Shown here: one piece after another, positions 53,940 through 64,000 of the stretch | How positions within the stretch are numbered: the first letter of the stretch is position 1 | Layout of the letters: each line of letters starts with the position of its first letter | Origin: Rubripirellula reticaptiva | Lineage (GTDB): Bacteria > Planctomycetota > Planctomycetia > Pirellulales > Pirellulaceae | DNA length: 64,000 bases | Assembly (NCBI RefSeq): GCF_007860175.1 | Contig: NZ_SJPX01000004.1 | Coordinates: forward strand, 372,001-436,000 | Direction: 5' to 3' | Notes under the pieces: model-generated | What the model was told of the DNA's origin: nothing | Seen by the model: only the letters and a program-made list of their open reading frames with translations | Databases searched by the model: none | Program-made: the position numbers and the translations under genes

Positions 53940-55034
53940 TCACTTCGCCGGCCAGTCGGGAAGACTGAATTTTTGAACCGTGTTGGCGGTGTGTTCGTCG
54001 TAGTGCCGATCCATCTGTTTCAGCAGAGCTGCGAGCGAGGGCCAGCGGCTGGCGGGGGCCTTTTGATCCGGTGAAATGCCGTCGAGCAGGTACGCAAATC
54101 GTCGACAGAATTGACTGACGCGTTCCATCTGCCGTGCTTCTTCGGCACCGTCCCAGTCTGGGTGAGCGGCTCGGTAATCGGGTGGCATTTGCTTGGGGTT
54201 CAAATCCATCACCGGAATCGCCGGGTCGACGGCATGATAGATTTCCGAAAAGAATTTCAGTTGGCGACCCATCATGTGTTCCGCGTTCCAACGCGGTGTG
54301 TGGGTTCCGTTTGACGGTTCGAAGTTCATCTGTTCAGCCGACAGTTCTGCGAACACCTCTTGCGATGCTTTGCAAGACTTCTCCATCGCCGTGAATAACT
54401 CGTTCAAGTCGGCTGGCATCGGCCAGGCCTGGTCGGTCATTGCAATGACTTGTCGCGCCGGTGCATCGTCTCGTTTCGCTGAGATCGCGAGGGTGTTGTG
54501 CGAGATGCGACGCGATTGGCTTTCGCTAAGCAACCATTCGGAAATGGCCGAAAACGTTTCGCTTTGGGGGTCGACGTCACTCAGCAGGATTTGTGGCGGA
54601 TCCAGGTGCGTGACCAGACGTTTGGTTTGTGGCGACATCAACGACTTAGCGCTGTCGCCGCCTAGAACTAGAAGATTGGCGGCGAGTGATTCTGGGAAAT
54701 CACCGTGCCACGGTTGGTCCATCGACGATGCCGGGATGATCGTTATTTGGGCACCCGATGCATTTAGCTGAACGGCGAAAGCTGAGTTGTCGCCGAGTTT
54801 TACTTGCTGGACATCGATTGTGTCGCCAACTGGCATGTTGTCGGTCGTGGTTGTCTTAAAAGTTCCGTCAGGCCAGATATTGAATTTGGGCCCCGGGAAC
54901 GTTTCGACCGACAAGTTGCCGGCTGGCCATTTTCGAATCGCAACTGGTTCGTTTCCCGCCGCAGATTTCGTGGTGATGAAATCACCGGCGGCAAGGGTGG
55001 CAATCAACGTAAGTAAGCAGAACAGGCGATGCAT
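53940..55034 (-). CDS. secreted protein with DinB-like domain
   Basis: About 364 residues from the ATG at 55034 (hydrophobic LFCLLTLIATLAAG signal follows immediately; frame opens at 55085). The N-terminal half is a beta-rich domain of unknown family. The C-terminal 160 residues resemble DinB/YfiT-like four-helix metal proteins: AEHMMGRQLKFFSEIYH and a final RHYDEHTANTVQKF provide candidate His ligands. Role unknown; an export signal on a DinB-like protein is uncommon. Confidence 0.65.
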   Translation of the reverse strand: MHRLFCLLTLIATLAAGDFITTKSAAGNEPVAIRKWPAGNLSVETFPGPKFNIWPDGTFKTTTTDNMPVGDTIDVQQVKLGDNSAFAVQLNASGAQITIIPASSMDQPWHGDFPESLAANLLVLGGDSAKSLMSPQTKRLVTHLDPPQILLSDVDPQSETFSAISEWLLSESQSRRISHNTLAISAKRDDAPARQVIAMTDQAWPMPADLNELFTAMEKSCKASQEVFAELSAEQMNFEPSNGTHTPRWNAEHMMGRQLKFFSEIYHAVDPAIPVMDLNPKQMPPDYRAAHPDWDGAEEARQMERVSQFCRRFAYLLDGISPDQKAPASRWPSLAALLKQMDRHYDEHTANTVQKFSLPDWPAK

Positions 55035-55099
55035 GCGGTGGGAAGTCCTAGTTGTGGTTTGCGAATGAGTGCTGGTTAGGGGCAAGGTATGCCGCGGGG

Positions 55100-55582
55100 T
55101 TAGTTTTTCAAACGATACAAAATGGCTGAACGAAGCGGTTCGCTTGCCATCGAAAGGGCTCGGCGGTAGTTCGCTTTTGCCATACGAGTGTTACCATCGG
55201 ATTCCGCTCGATGGGCGCGCTGCAGGTAGCTGGACAGACGCTTGTTTCTTAAAACGGCCTGCGAATTGAACAACTTGTTCAGTTCGTTTTGCGTGGCCAT
55301 CGCAGAGTGGTCAACGATCACGGGAAAGTTGCCAACCACGGGTGTCAGTCCAACGACGAATGGTCGAACGGTTCCCGATGTGATCGACCCTGGGTAACCG
55401 TCCATCGTGGTGATCGACGGAGTCGTCGAAGAGATTGACCGGCTGCTGCTTTGTCCAAAGTTAAAGTTCAAGGTGCCCAGCGGTCCCGCAATGCCGCCCG
55501 TCGATTGCGCGGTTGAATAGGAAGTTGTCCACAGAACATTCGTGATCAGCAGTGCTGTGGCAGTGAAAATCTGTTTGTGCAT
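55100..55582 (-). CDS. exported hypothetical protein (160 aa)
   Basis: ATG at 55582 places a signal-like hydrophobic segment (IFTATALLITNVLWTTSY) at the N-terminus; the frame runs open to 55642 but that extension would hide the signal. The middle is Ser/Thr/Gly-rich (SSSRSISSTTPSITTM), followed by a helical C-terminal part (LQRAHRAESDGNTRMAKANYRRAL) with a TPR-like helix. No family is recognised. It is divergent from rnhA. Confidence 0.6.
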   Translation of the reverse strand: MHKQIFTATALLITNVLWTTSYSTAQSTGGIAGPLGTLNFNFGQSSSRSISSTTPSITTMDGYPGSITSGTVRPFVVGLTPVVGNFPVIVDHSAMATQNELNKLFNSQAVLRNKRLSSYLQRAHRAESDGNTRMAKANYRRALSMASEPLRSAILYRLKN

Positions 55583-55660
55583 CGGATGACCCGGAAAGAA
55601 AATGCGAGGGTGTTCCCGTCCTGAATTGTAACGTCTTGGCATCTGCGTTAACTTTCCGCC

Positions 55661-56119
55661 ATGAAGAAAGTTAGCCTCTATACCGACGGTGCTTGCAGCG
55701 GAAACCCTGGTCCAGGTGGCTGGGCGTTCATTCTGAGATGCGACAAGACTCAGAAAGAGCTTGAACAGGCTGGCGGCGAACCCGAGTCGACCAACAACAA
55801 GATGGAGTTGACCGCGGTGATTCGCGGGTTGCAGGTATTGAAGGAGCCGTGCGAAGTCACGCTGTACGCGGACAGTACCTATGTCCTGCAGGGCATGAAG
55901 TCGTGGATGGCCGGCTGGAAGTCGCGGGGGTGGAAACGGAAAGAGGGCAAAAAGTTGGCCGAAGTCAAGAATGTCGAGTTATGGAAGCAGCTTGACCAAT
56001 TGATGCAAACTCACCAAATCAATTACGAGCATGTCAAAGGACACGCCGGCCACGTCGAAAACGAACGATGTGATGTGTTGGCTGTGGCCGCCTACCAGCG
56101 TTACTTACCGAAGCGTTAG
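55661..56119 (+). CDS. rnhA: ribonuclease HI
   Basis: A 152-residue protein of typical RNase HI length. Catalytic residues are in place: Asp in SLYTDGACSGNPGPGGW, Glu in NKMELTAV, Asp in LYADSTYVLQG, and Asp/His near VKGHAGHVENERCD. A basic handle (WKSRGWKRKEGKKL) is present. It removes RNA from RNA-DNA hybrids such as Okazaki primers and R-loops. Single gene; its end overlaps the 3' end of the small minus-strand gene by 4 bases. Confidence 0.95.
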   Translation: MKKVSLYTDGACSGNPGPGGWAFILRCDKTQKELEQAGGEPESTNNKMELTAVIRGLQVLKEPCEVTLYADSTYVLQGMKSWMAGWKSRGWKRKEGKKLAEVKNVELWKQLDQLMQTHQINYEHVKGHAGHVENERCDVLAVAAYQRYLPKR

Positions 56120-56418
56120 CGACTCCATCGCTGATTGGTGTGCGGGTAGCGAAGCTCGTCAAGAGTTTGGCCTGTGGGGAGATTGCCGAAAGTCTTGACG
56201 GCTGTTGCTACGAACTCTTCCCAGAAATTGAGCATCAGGTCCTCGGCGGCCTCGGGAACATCGGATTTGGCAATGACAAGTATCCGATCGCGTTGTCCGC
56301 GAAAGTAGGCGTCGGAGGGTTCGCTTTGCTTTTCGATCACGTGGGTATTCGTTGCTCGCCGAGCCGATTTGTTACCAACAAGGCCGGGGATTTCATGATT
56401 TAGGCGTGAAAACAGCAA
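56116..56418 (-). CDS. small hypothetical protein (100 aa), uncertain
   Basis: A 100-residue frame convergent with rnhA. It contains NHEIPGLVGNKSARRATNTHVIEKQ and RDRILVIAKSDVPEAAEDLMLNFWEEFVATAV, which look protein-like, but no family is recognised. It fills the space between rnhA and gyrB, and no competing gene is visible there. Confidence 0.4.
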   Translation of the reverse strand: MLFSRLNHEIPGLVGNKSARRATNTHVIEKQSEPSDAYFRGQRDRILVIAKSDVPEAAEDLMLNFWEEFVATAVKTFGNLPTGQTLDELRYPHTNQRWSR

Positions 56419-56593
56419 AAAATGCCTTCCCAGACGTGTATCCCACGCGTGAGATCGGGCCGAGTCGAATTGCCGTGTGAGGCCGCCGGAGGTGTGGCAG
56501 ACCTACTGCGTTAGAGATCGGAAAACGCTACACTGTTGGGGTTCGCACACCGGTGTGCTCACGTCCTTTTTCTTCGTCTTTTTGCAGGCTTTC

Positions 56594-59239
<2,646 letters not shown>

Positions 59240-60143
59240 TCGGACAGGCTGAGAATCGAGCGGGAAATAACGGTTTGATCGGCTACGACAGTTGTTACTG
59301 CTCGTGCCGTTGTCTCGGCCATTGGCAGCTGACCCTCTTGCGTAGCCCATCGGGGAGGGGGTGTGTCACCGGCGGCGCGTTCATATCACCAGTGGCGGAA
59401 TCAGGTTTGCCTGCGGCGAACGATCATTCGCCGTGTGTGTTTGGTAGTGCATCGGGATCGACATGTCGGTTCTATGTCGGTCAACCCGGACAATCGGTGA
59501 TGTCGGTTGTTGGCGTCGATGCGGTGTAGGCGGTGCAAACGCATCGGATGAAGTTTCTAAAACACTTACGTCTGAGCCAGTCGATCTTTTGATAGCTGGA
59601 TGTGCTCATTGAACCAGGTAACGTCACGGCTGAGTTTGACTTTGCGGCTGTCGTTGAGGCGAAACGTTAGTCTTGAACTGCAAATTCTTAGCTGCCGCCA
59701 CCAAAACAACGGCATCAACCGGCACAATCGTTACATCTGTCGATCTCTAGCGAAGCGTTACGAATTACCTCGCCAGAGTTTTTTGACAGGCGCGTTTTGT
59801 GTCATAGGTTTCTTGTAGAAGTGAGCGGATCGGTGTTCGATCTGCTGCCGAGGCAAAAATGATTACCGATTGGTGGTCAGCGGAGCTTCGGTCAGCCTTG
59901 CTTTCCATGACAAAGGCAAACCGTTTGAGAAGACGGCACGCAAAGCTACGGGTCCGTGGGTGGATGTGAGCAATCACGTTTCATCTCAGGAAAGCCGGGC
60001 TGCCAAGGGTAACTGAGGCATGTCGGACGAAAGTCGAAAGACGGGGCTGCCCCCACACTGGGAAGATTCACGTCGAATCAACCCAACAAGTCGTCGTCGC
60101 ATGTTGCTAAACCCAACGTGCTCTCAATTGAGAGAAAATTGAC
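59240..60143 (+). other. 904-base intergenic region between gyrB and flp
   Basis: No convincing gene on either strand; several open frames are short, Arg/Ser/Cys-rich and lack ribosome sites. It presumably holds the gyrB 3' end and the promoter of the pilus operon. A TTGACA at 59783-59788 lacks a matching -10 element. Confidence 0.5.
60121..60134 (+). promoter_or_regulatory. palindrome overlapping the flp ribosome site
   Basis: CTCTCAATTGAGAG is a perfect 14-base palindrome that ends 9 bases before the flp ATG. Its right half (GAGAG) is the only ribosome-site-like sequence, so pairing in RNA, or a bound protein on DNA, could control pilin synthesis. Confidence 0.45.
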
Positions 60144-60323
60144 ATGAAGAATTTCACGCAAAGCATTGTTAACTTCCTAAAAGAAGAAGATGGCCCAACT
60201 GCAGTTGAATATGCAGTGATGTTGGCTCTGATCGTCGTTGTCTGCTTGGCAGCTGTCGGTACCATCGGTACCAACGCTAACGCTAAGTTCGAAGCTGTCG
60301 GCACCGCAATCGCTGCCAACTAG
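60144..60323 (+). CDS. flp: Flp-type pilin
   Basis: A 59-residue class IVb pilin. A short leader (MKNFTQSIVNFLKEEDG) is followed by PTAVEYAVMLALIVVVCLAAVG: the prepilin peptidase cuts after Gly17, with the conserved Glu5 of the mature pilin (here in TAVEYA) and a single hydrophobic helix. The terminal segment (FEAVGTAIAAN) is short. It is the major subunit of a Tad pilus used for adhesion. First gene of the locus; hairpins follow its stop. Confidence 0.92.
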   Translation: MKNFTQSIVNFLKEEDGPTAVEYAVMLALIVVVCLAAVGTIGTNANAKFEAVGTAIAAN

Positions 60324-60329
60324 TTGCTT

Positions 60330-60350
60330 GCCGCCGGTTGATCTGGCGGC
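60330..60350 (+). other. hairpin after flp (first)
   Basis: GCCGCC and GGCGGC (60330-60335 and 60345-60350) pair around a 9-base loop, 6 bases after the flp stop. No T-run follows, so it is more likely to protect the pilin message 3' end than to terminate. Confidence 0.45.
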
Positions 60351-60372
60351 CAATAAATATCTCGACGCGGAT

Positions 60373-60400
60373 TGGTGCGGACCTATTTCGGTCCGCACCA
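60373..60400 (+). other. strong 11-base-pair hairpin after flp (second)
   Basis: TGGTGCGGACC and GGTCCGCACCA pair perfectly with loop TATTTC. The free-energy gain must be large, but there is no T-run. With the first hairpin it could stabilise the abundant flp message and lower read-through into the assembly genes. Confidence 0.6.
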
Positions 60401-60551
60401 CCGTGCCGAGATGCTTTGCGTTTGGATCAAGCGGTTTTGTTGGTCTTGTCGAGATCGACGAGACGAGCTTCGAGTCCAAACCTGCTTTAGTAAATAACGA
60501 CGCGACTGCGTCATGGCCCGCAACCAAATCACATGCGGGAGAAAACCGAAC

Positions 60552-60662
60552 ATGAACTATCCACTGCTACCTGCTGATGCTGCTGCCTACGCTTGGCAAT
60601 TGTCTTGCTGTTTCGTGACACTTTTGTTCGCGATGTTCAGTTGGATGATCGGGCCACGTTAG
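60552..60662 (+). CDS. tiny membrane peptide between flp and cpaA
   Basis: A 36-residue frame from ATG 60552: a short polar lead (MNYPLLPADAAAYAW) and one hydrophobic helix (LSCCFVTLLFAMFSWMIG). It resembles neither a second pilin nor a known Tad pseudopilin because the cleavage motif is missing. Its position in the Tad locus supports a role there, but the evidence is limited to the membrane segment. Confidence 0.4.
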   Translation: MNYPLLPADAAAYAWQLSCCFVTLLFAMFSWMIGPR

Positions 60663-60723
60663 AAACGGCACAGTTTTCGCGACCTCGCACGCACGCACGC
60701 AAAATCCTTCACGGGGAAGAAAT

Positions 60724-61284
60724 ATGACCACCTTATTCAACGGCATTGCCGAAAACTGGACCGTCTGGTTCGTGACCATCGTTTTGGTGGTTGCCGCCGT
60801 GATCGATGGAAAGATCTTGAAAGTACCGAACTGGTTGACCTTCCCGTTCATCATCATGGGCTGGATTCACTGCACGATCCAAGGTGGTTTCGGCACAGAC
60901 GGCTTGTTATTTAGTTTGCTTGGAACCTTCGTGGGCATGATGTGCCTGTTGTTGCTGCGTAACCGTGGTGGCATGGGTGCCGGCGACGTGAAACTGCTGG
61001 CTGGCGTCGGAGCTTGGTTGGGTGCGATCGTCACGCTTTACGCCTTTGCTGCGACCGCAATCGTTGGCGGAATCATGGCTGCGATCATGATTTGGCGCTC
61101 GGGCGAATGGGAAAAGCACTTCGCGATGGCTCACAAGATCATGCACGAGTGGAAGACTGAAAAACCACGCGAACTGGCGTCGATTGCCCGCGAGCGTAAG
61201 CCGACGATGTACCTGTTGCCATACGGAATCCCAATGGCAATTGGTTCGATCGCCTACTTCGCTCTGGCTGGAATGCTGGTCTAA
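60724..61284 (+). CDS. cpaA: A24-family prepilin peptidase (CpaA/TadV)
   Basis: A 186-residue membrane protein with about five to six helices. The two catalytic Asp sites of the GxGD family are both present: AAVIDGKILKVPNWLTFP near residue 28, and GMGAGDVKLLAGVGAW near 85. A GEWEKHFAMAHKIMHEW cytoplasmic loop follows. It removes the leader of Flp prepilin in the inner membrane. GGGAAGA lies just before the ATG. It is small, as CpaA/TadV enzymes lack the methylase domain. Confidence 0.92.
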   Translation: MTTLFNGIAENWTVWFVTIVLVVAAVIDGKILKVPNWLTFPFIIMGWIHCTIQGGFGTDGLLFSLLGTFVGMMCLLLLRNRGGMGAGDVKLLAGVGAWLGAIVTLYAFAATAIVGGIMAAIMIWRSGEWEKHFAMAHKIMHEWKTEKPRELASIARERKPTMYLLPYGIPMAIGSIAYFALAGMLV

Positions 61285-61551
61285 GCGAAACAGTTCAGCA
61301 GGCACGGTCAGGCCGCGGTTTGACCGAGCGTTTGGCTTCAGCCAGGCAATGGTAAAGAGTAGCGATTGGGCGGGTTGTCGCAGATGCGTCGTCCTGGCCG
61401 GTCGTGCCGGTGGTGAGTCGCTGATCGTAAGGGTTGCAGCGGTGTGGGGCGTGGCACCGAAGAACCCTGTTAGCCGAAATCATTTTCGAGTGCACCCGAC
61501 GTGAGTGCCGGCTAAAAATCGGTCCATGACACGTATAGACCAAATAATTCA

Positions 61552-62619
61552 ATGCGTAAATCGCTCTACCTTCTGATTGCCCTAGTGTGCGGCACCGTTG
61601 CAACGGTGATGGCCAATCAATGGCTAAAGGCACAAGCTAGCGGACAGAACACTGGTAGTACGACGGAGATCTTCGTCGCTACTGTCGCCATCGACATTGG
61701 AGAAGAAATCACTCCTGAGCGAGTTCGTCTGGAACAGTGGCCGTCGGATCGGGTTCCCCAGGGATCAACCGGTGACTTGGAGGTGCTTAAGAAGAAGTAC
61801 GCCAAGCAGCGTTTCTATGTTGGCGAAGCGATCATGCCTGTCAAGTTGATGGATGAGAACTGGACCACGGTACCCAAGGGATACCGAGTTGTCGCACTTA
61901 AAGCCAACGATGTCACGATCGCGAACCTGATCCAACCGGGCGACCGCGTCGACGTGCTTGCTTACTTTGCGAAAAGCGAACTGATTCCTCAAAGCATGAG
62001 TAAGACCGTGCTGATGGGAATCCGGGTTTACGCACTCGACGGCGATACCGAGCGTCGTGCAGGCGAAGACCGCGCCAAGAACCTTCGCACCATTCAATTG
62101 TTGATTCACGAAAAGGATACTGACGCTTGGCAGTATGCTCAGGAACTCGGACGTGTTCGTTTGAGTCTTGGTAGCGATGCTGATTACAGTACCGAAGATG
62201 GTTCGAACCAAGCAGGACGCGAGTTCCTGACCTGGCTCGAAGACCACCGCGCTGCTGAAGAGCAAGCCGTGCTAGAAAAAGAACGTTTGCGTCGCGAGCA
62301 AGAAGCTGCTCGTGCTACTCAGCCTACCGTTGCCGAAACAGTGAAAAAACGTGACGAGAACGGTTTTTCGATGTTCAAGATGACGGAAGGCCGGATGGTC
62401 GAGTACTGGATTGTGCCCGGCAAGTTGCCTGTTCGCATTGGCGAAGTTGGTGGCGAAAACGATACACCTGTTGAACCGATTGGCGAAGCCGCTGATCCGG
62501 AAGCAACGGTCGACGCTACTACCGACGGCGAAGAAGATTACGGCTACCTGACGGGTGAAAACAGCCCGTTGTATCAACCGCCTGGTTCGTTCAGCGGCAA
62601 AGGTGCGACAGCTCAATAG
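61552..62619 (+). CDS. cpaB: Flp pilus assembly protein CpaB/RcpC
   Basis: A 355-residue protein with an N-terminal membrane anchor (LYLLIALVCGTVATVMAN), then a SAF-like domain (EEITPERVRLEQWPSDRVP and YVGEAIMPVKLM, residues about 40-100) and a second domain (GYRVVALKAND, LIQPGDRVDVLAYFAKSE, TVLMGIRVYALDG). The C-terminal third is Glu/Ala/Arg-rich with EKERLRREQEAAR and a disordered tail. CpaB works at the periplasmic side with the CpaC secretin. It precedes that secretin by 166 bases. Confidence 0.9.
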   Translation: MRKSLYLLIALVCGTVATVMANQWLKAQASGQNTGSTTEIFVATVAIDIGEEITPERVRLEQWPSDRVPQGSTGDLEVLKKKYAKQRFYVGEAIMPVKLMDENWTTVPKGYRVVALKANDVTIANLIQPGDRVDVLAYFAKSELIPQSMSKTVLMGIRVYALDGDTERRAGEDRAKNLRTIQLLIHEKDTDAWQYAQELGRVRLSLGSDADYSTEDGSNQAGREFLTWLEDHRAAEEQAVLEKERLRREQEAARATQPTVAETVKKRDENGFSMFKMTEGRMVEYWIVPGKLPVRIGEVGGENDTPVEPIGEAADPEATVDATTDGEEDYGYLTGENSPLYQPPGSFSGKGATAQ

Positions 62620-62785
62620 AACTTAGTGATCGAGTTGGGTTTGACCTGATTCATCCAGCGACTGCTTTTACCCTTTTACTATCGTTACCCACAGAGACTG
62701 TTGACGCAGTGCCGTTGCCCTAAGGGACGGTCCGGTGTCACTATTCGGACGGATCCGAATCAGGTCTCGCAAGGATGCTTTTGCA

Positions 62786-64000
62786 ATGGAAACGAATCGA
62801 TCGACGGCAAAGTCACTTGCCGCCATCATTGTGCTTGCTTTCGCAGGCGGTCTTAGCTCCGGAAACGCCGCGGCTCAGTCAAATCCTGTTCGACTGACAT
62901 CGGACACTTCGACCGTCAATCGAAACATCTCACAGTCGGTTGAACGACTCGAGATGTTGGTCAAGAGCAGTCGCATCTTGACGCTCGAGGAGCGGATCCC
63001 GAAGTTTCAGGTGCATAACGAAGGCATCCTAGGTGCAACGCCGGTCTCGCAAAATCAAATTCAGATTTTTGCGAAGGCACCGGGAACCACCCAGTTGAAC
63101 CTGTGGGACACCAACGACAAACTTTATACGGTTGACGTCACGGTCAGCCCCGACGCACGTGAGGTCGAAGGCATCCTGGCTAACCAGTTACCACTGGCGT
63201 CGCTAAAGGTGTTGCCGGTCAACAACAGTGCGATCATCTCGGGAACGGTAACCAACGTTGACGAAGTGGATCGTGCGGTCGCGATCGTCGAACAGTTCTA
63301 CGCAACGGTCGTCAATAACATTCGTGTGGTCGGGGTTCAACAAGTTCTGTTGCACACCAAGATCATGGAAGTATCAAGAACCAAACTGCGTGACATGGGG
63401 ATCGACTGGGGCAGTTTCACCGACACGGGGTTCTTCTACAACGCGCCTGGTGGTTTGCTGGCCATGGGCGAAACGACCGTGAATGGAGCCATTCCAACGA
63501 CCGAAGGTGGACTCTCGGCAACGAATCGGATCTTTGCAGGCGGCGGTGACTTCGACGCCTTAGTGACTGCCTTGCGTCGTCAAGACTTGATCAAGTTCTT
63601 GGCTGAACCCACGGTGGTTGCAACACACGGTCGCCCCGCACGATTCAACGTTGGCGGTAAGGTTCCTTACCTGGTCCCATCGGGTAACGGTGCGATTTCG
63701 GTTCAGTACGAAGAATTTGGAACGTCAGTTGACTTCCTGCCTTTCGTGGTTGGACCAGGACGAGTTCGCTTGGAAGTTCGCCCCGAAGTTTCAGAGCCTG
63801 ATGCATCCAACGGTATCGTCGCTGCTGGTGTGAACGTGACGGCGTTCCGATCACGCTATGTTGAAACCGCTGTCGAACTGCAAGCTGGGCAAACGTTTGC
63901 GATCGCTGGATTGCTGCAAAGCCGAACTGAATCTGTCACTCGTGCAACACCCTTCTTTGGCGAGCTGCCTTATATCGGAACCATGTTTCGCCGAGTCCGC
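62786..64000 (+). CDS. cpaC: Tad secretin CpaC/RcpA, 3' end outside window
   Basis: Starts with ATG 62786 and is still open at the window end (405 codons visible). Signal peptide: LAAIIVLAFAGGLSS, cut near NAAAQ. A pilus-N domain (KSSRILTLEERIPKFQVHN, then QLNLWD) and a BON-like segment (REVEGILANQLPLASLKVLPVNNSAIISGTV) are followed by the secretin core, with IMEVSRTKLRDMGIDWG, FLAEPTVVATHGRPARFNVGGKVPYLVP and FGTSVDFLPFVVGPGRVRLEVRPEVSE. The last visible block (IAGLLQSRTESVTRATPFFGELPYIGTMFR) is the secretin signature. It forms the outer-membrane pore. Confidence 0.92.
   Translation, partial: METNRSTAKSLAAIIVLAFAGGLSSGNAAAQSNPVRLTSDTSTVNRNISQSVERLEMLVKSSRILTLEERIPKFQVHNEGILGATPVSQNQIQIFAKAPGTTQLNLWDTNDKLYTVDVTVSPDAREVEGILANQLPLASLKVLPVNNSAIISGTVTNVDEVDRAVAIVEQFYATVVNNIRVVGVQQVLLHTKIMEVSRTKLRDMGIDWGSFTDTGFFYNAPGGLLAMGETTVNGAIPTTEGGLSATNRIFAGGGDFDALVTALRRQDLIKFLAEPTVVATHGRPARFNVGGKVPYLVPSGNGAISVQYEEFGTSVDFLPFVVGPGRVRLEVRPEVSEPDASNGIVAAGVNVTAFRSRYVETAVELQAGQTFAIAGLLQSRTESVTRATPFFGELPYIGTMFRRVR

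Noticed and set aside
59783-59810. Promoter with TTGACA for the pilus operon
   Set aside because: No acceptable -10 element at 16-18 bases, and it is more than 330 bases from the flp start.
59859-59969. A 36-residue Arg-rich frame upstream of flp
   Set aside because: No ribosome site, no hydrophobic or conserved features, in a region without other gene signals.

Overview
The window reads as a planctomycete chromosome, probably a Rhodopirellula/Pirellula relative. This is inferred from the flanking-chromosome gene types (VWA plus amidotransferase-like membrane proteins, a Tad pilus locus with very short Flp pilin, a prenyltransferase-like alpha-toroid protein) and from the general style of the proteins; no rRNA or marker search was possible. 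It has two parts. Positions 1 to about 43,450 are accessory DNA that looks like a genomic island. Its right end is marked by a divergent tyrosine-recombinase-type integrase (41,687-43,312, minus) next to tRNA-Ala(GGC) (43,538-43,610, minus). Positions from about 43,540 to 64,000 look like ordinary chromosome. The left end of the island is not in the window.

The core of the island is a defence cluster. Reading from left: a two-gene minus-strand operon of a protein with two SF1 helicase motors in one chain and a protein with two alpha/beta-hydrolase domains; a minus-strand SPARDA-type pair (DUF4365/DREN nuclease-APAZ plus a short, catalytically degenerate Argonaute); and, divergent from it, a small MerR/excisionase-like regulator followed by a complete type III BREX operon (brxF, brxC, pglXI, brxHII, pglZ, brxA). 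An additional large RecD-like helicase with a C-terminal nuclease-like domain lies between brxC and pglXI. A palindrome sits on the SPARDA promoter in the shared intergenic region. Directly behind brxA, on the same strand with tight spacing, come a GHKL-ATPase protein, a DUF4062 protein, a 100-residue protein, a PIN-like nuclease, an unrecognised protein and a TPR protein. This six-gene block matches no defence system I can name and is the best candidate here for an undescribed system.

The rest of the island (33,000-43,400) is a mosaic of cargo: DoxX/DsbA redox genes, a NADAR-family protein, a lipoprotein endonuclease/exonuclease/phosphatase, DUF7002-like and DUF6939-like proteins, several small unknowns, and two head-to-head gene remnants (a D12 adenine methylase C-terminus and a phage/plasmid-type protein) that meet at one apparent deletion junction near 41,000-41,027.

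The chromosome part holds recQ, an SseB-like acidic protein, a large VWA membrane protein, a tandem universal-stress protein beside an SLC13/ArsB-type transporter, an alpha-toroid protein overlapping an HlyD-type adaptor, a DinB-like secreted protein, rnhA, gyrB and the start of a Tad/Flp pilus locus (flp, a tiny membrane peptide, cpaA-like peptidase, cpaB, and a secretin cut by the window end). Many island start sites are TTG or GTG, and stop-start overlaps of the ATGA type are common; both help define operons.
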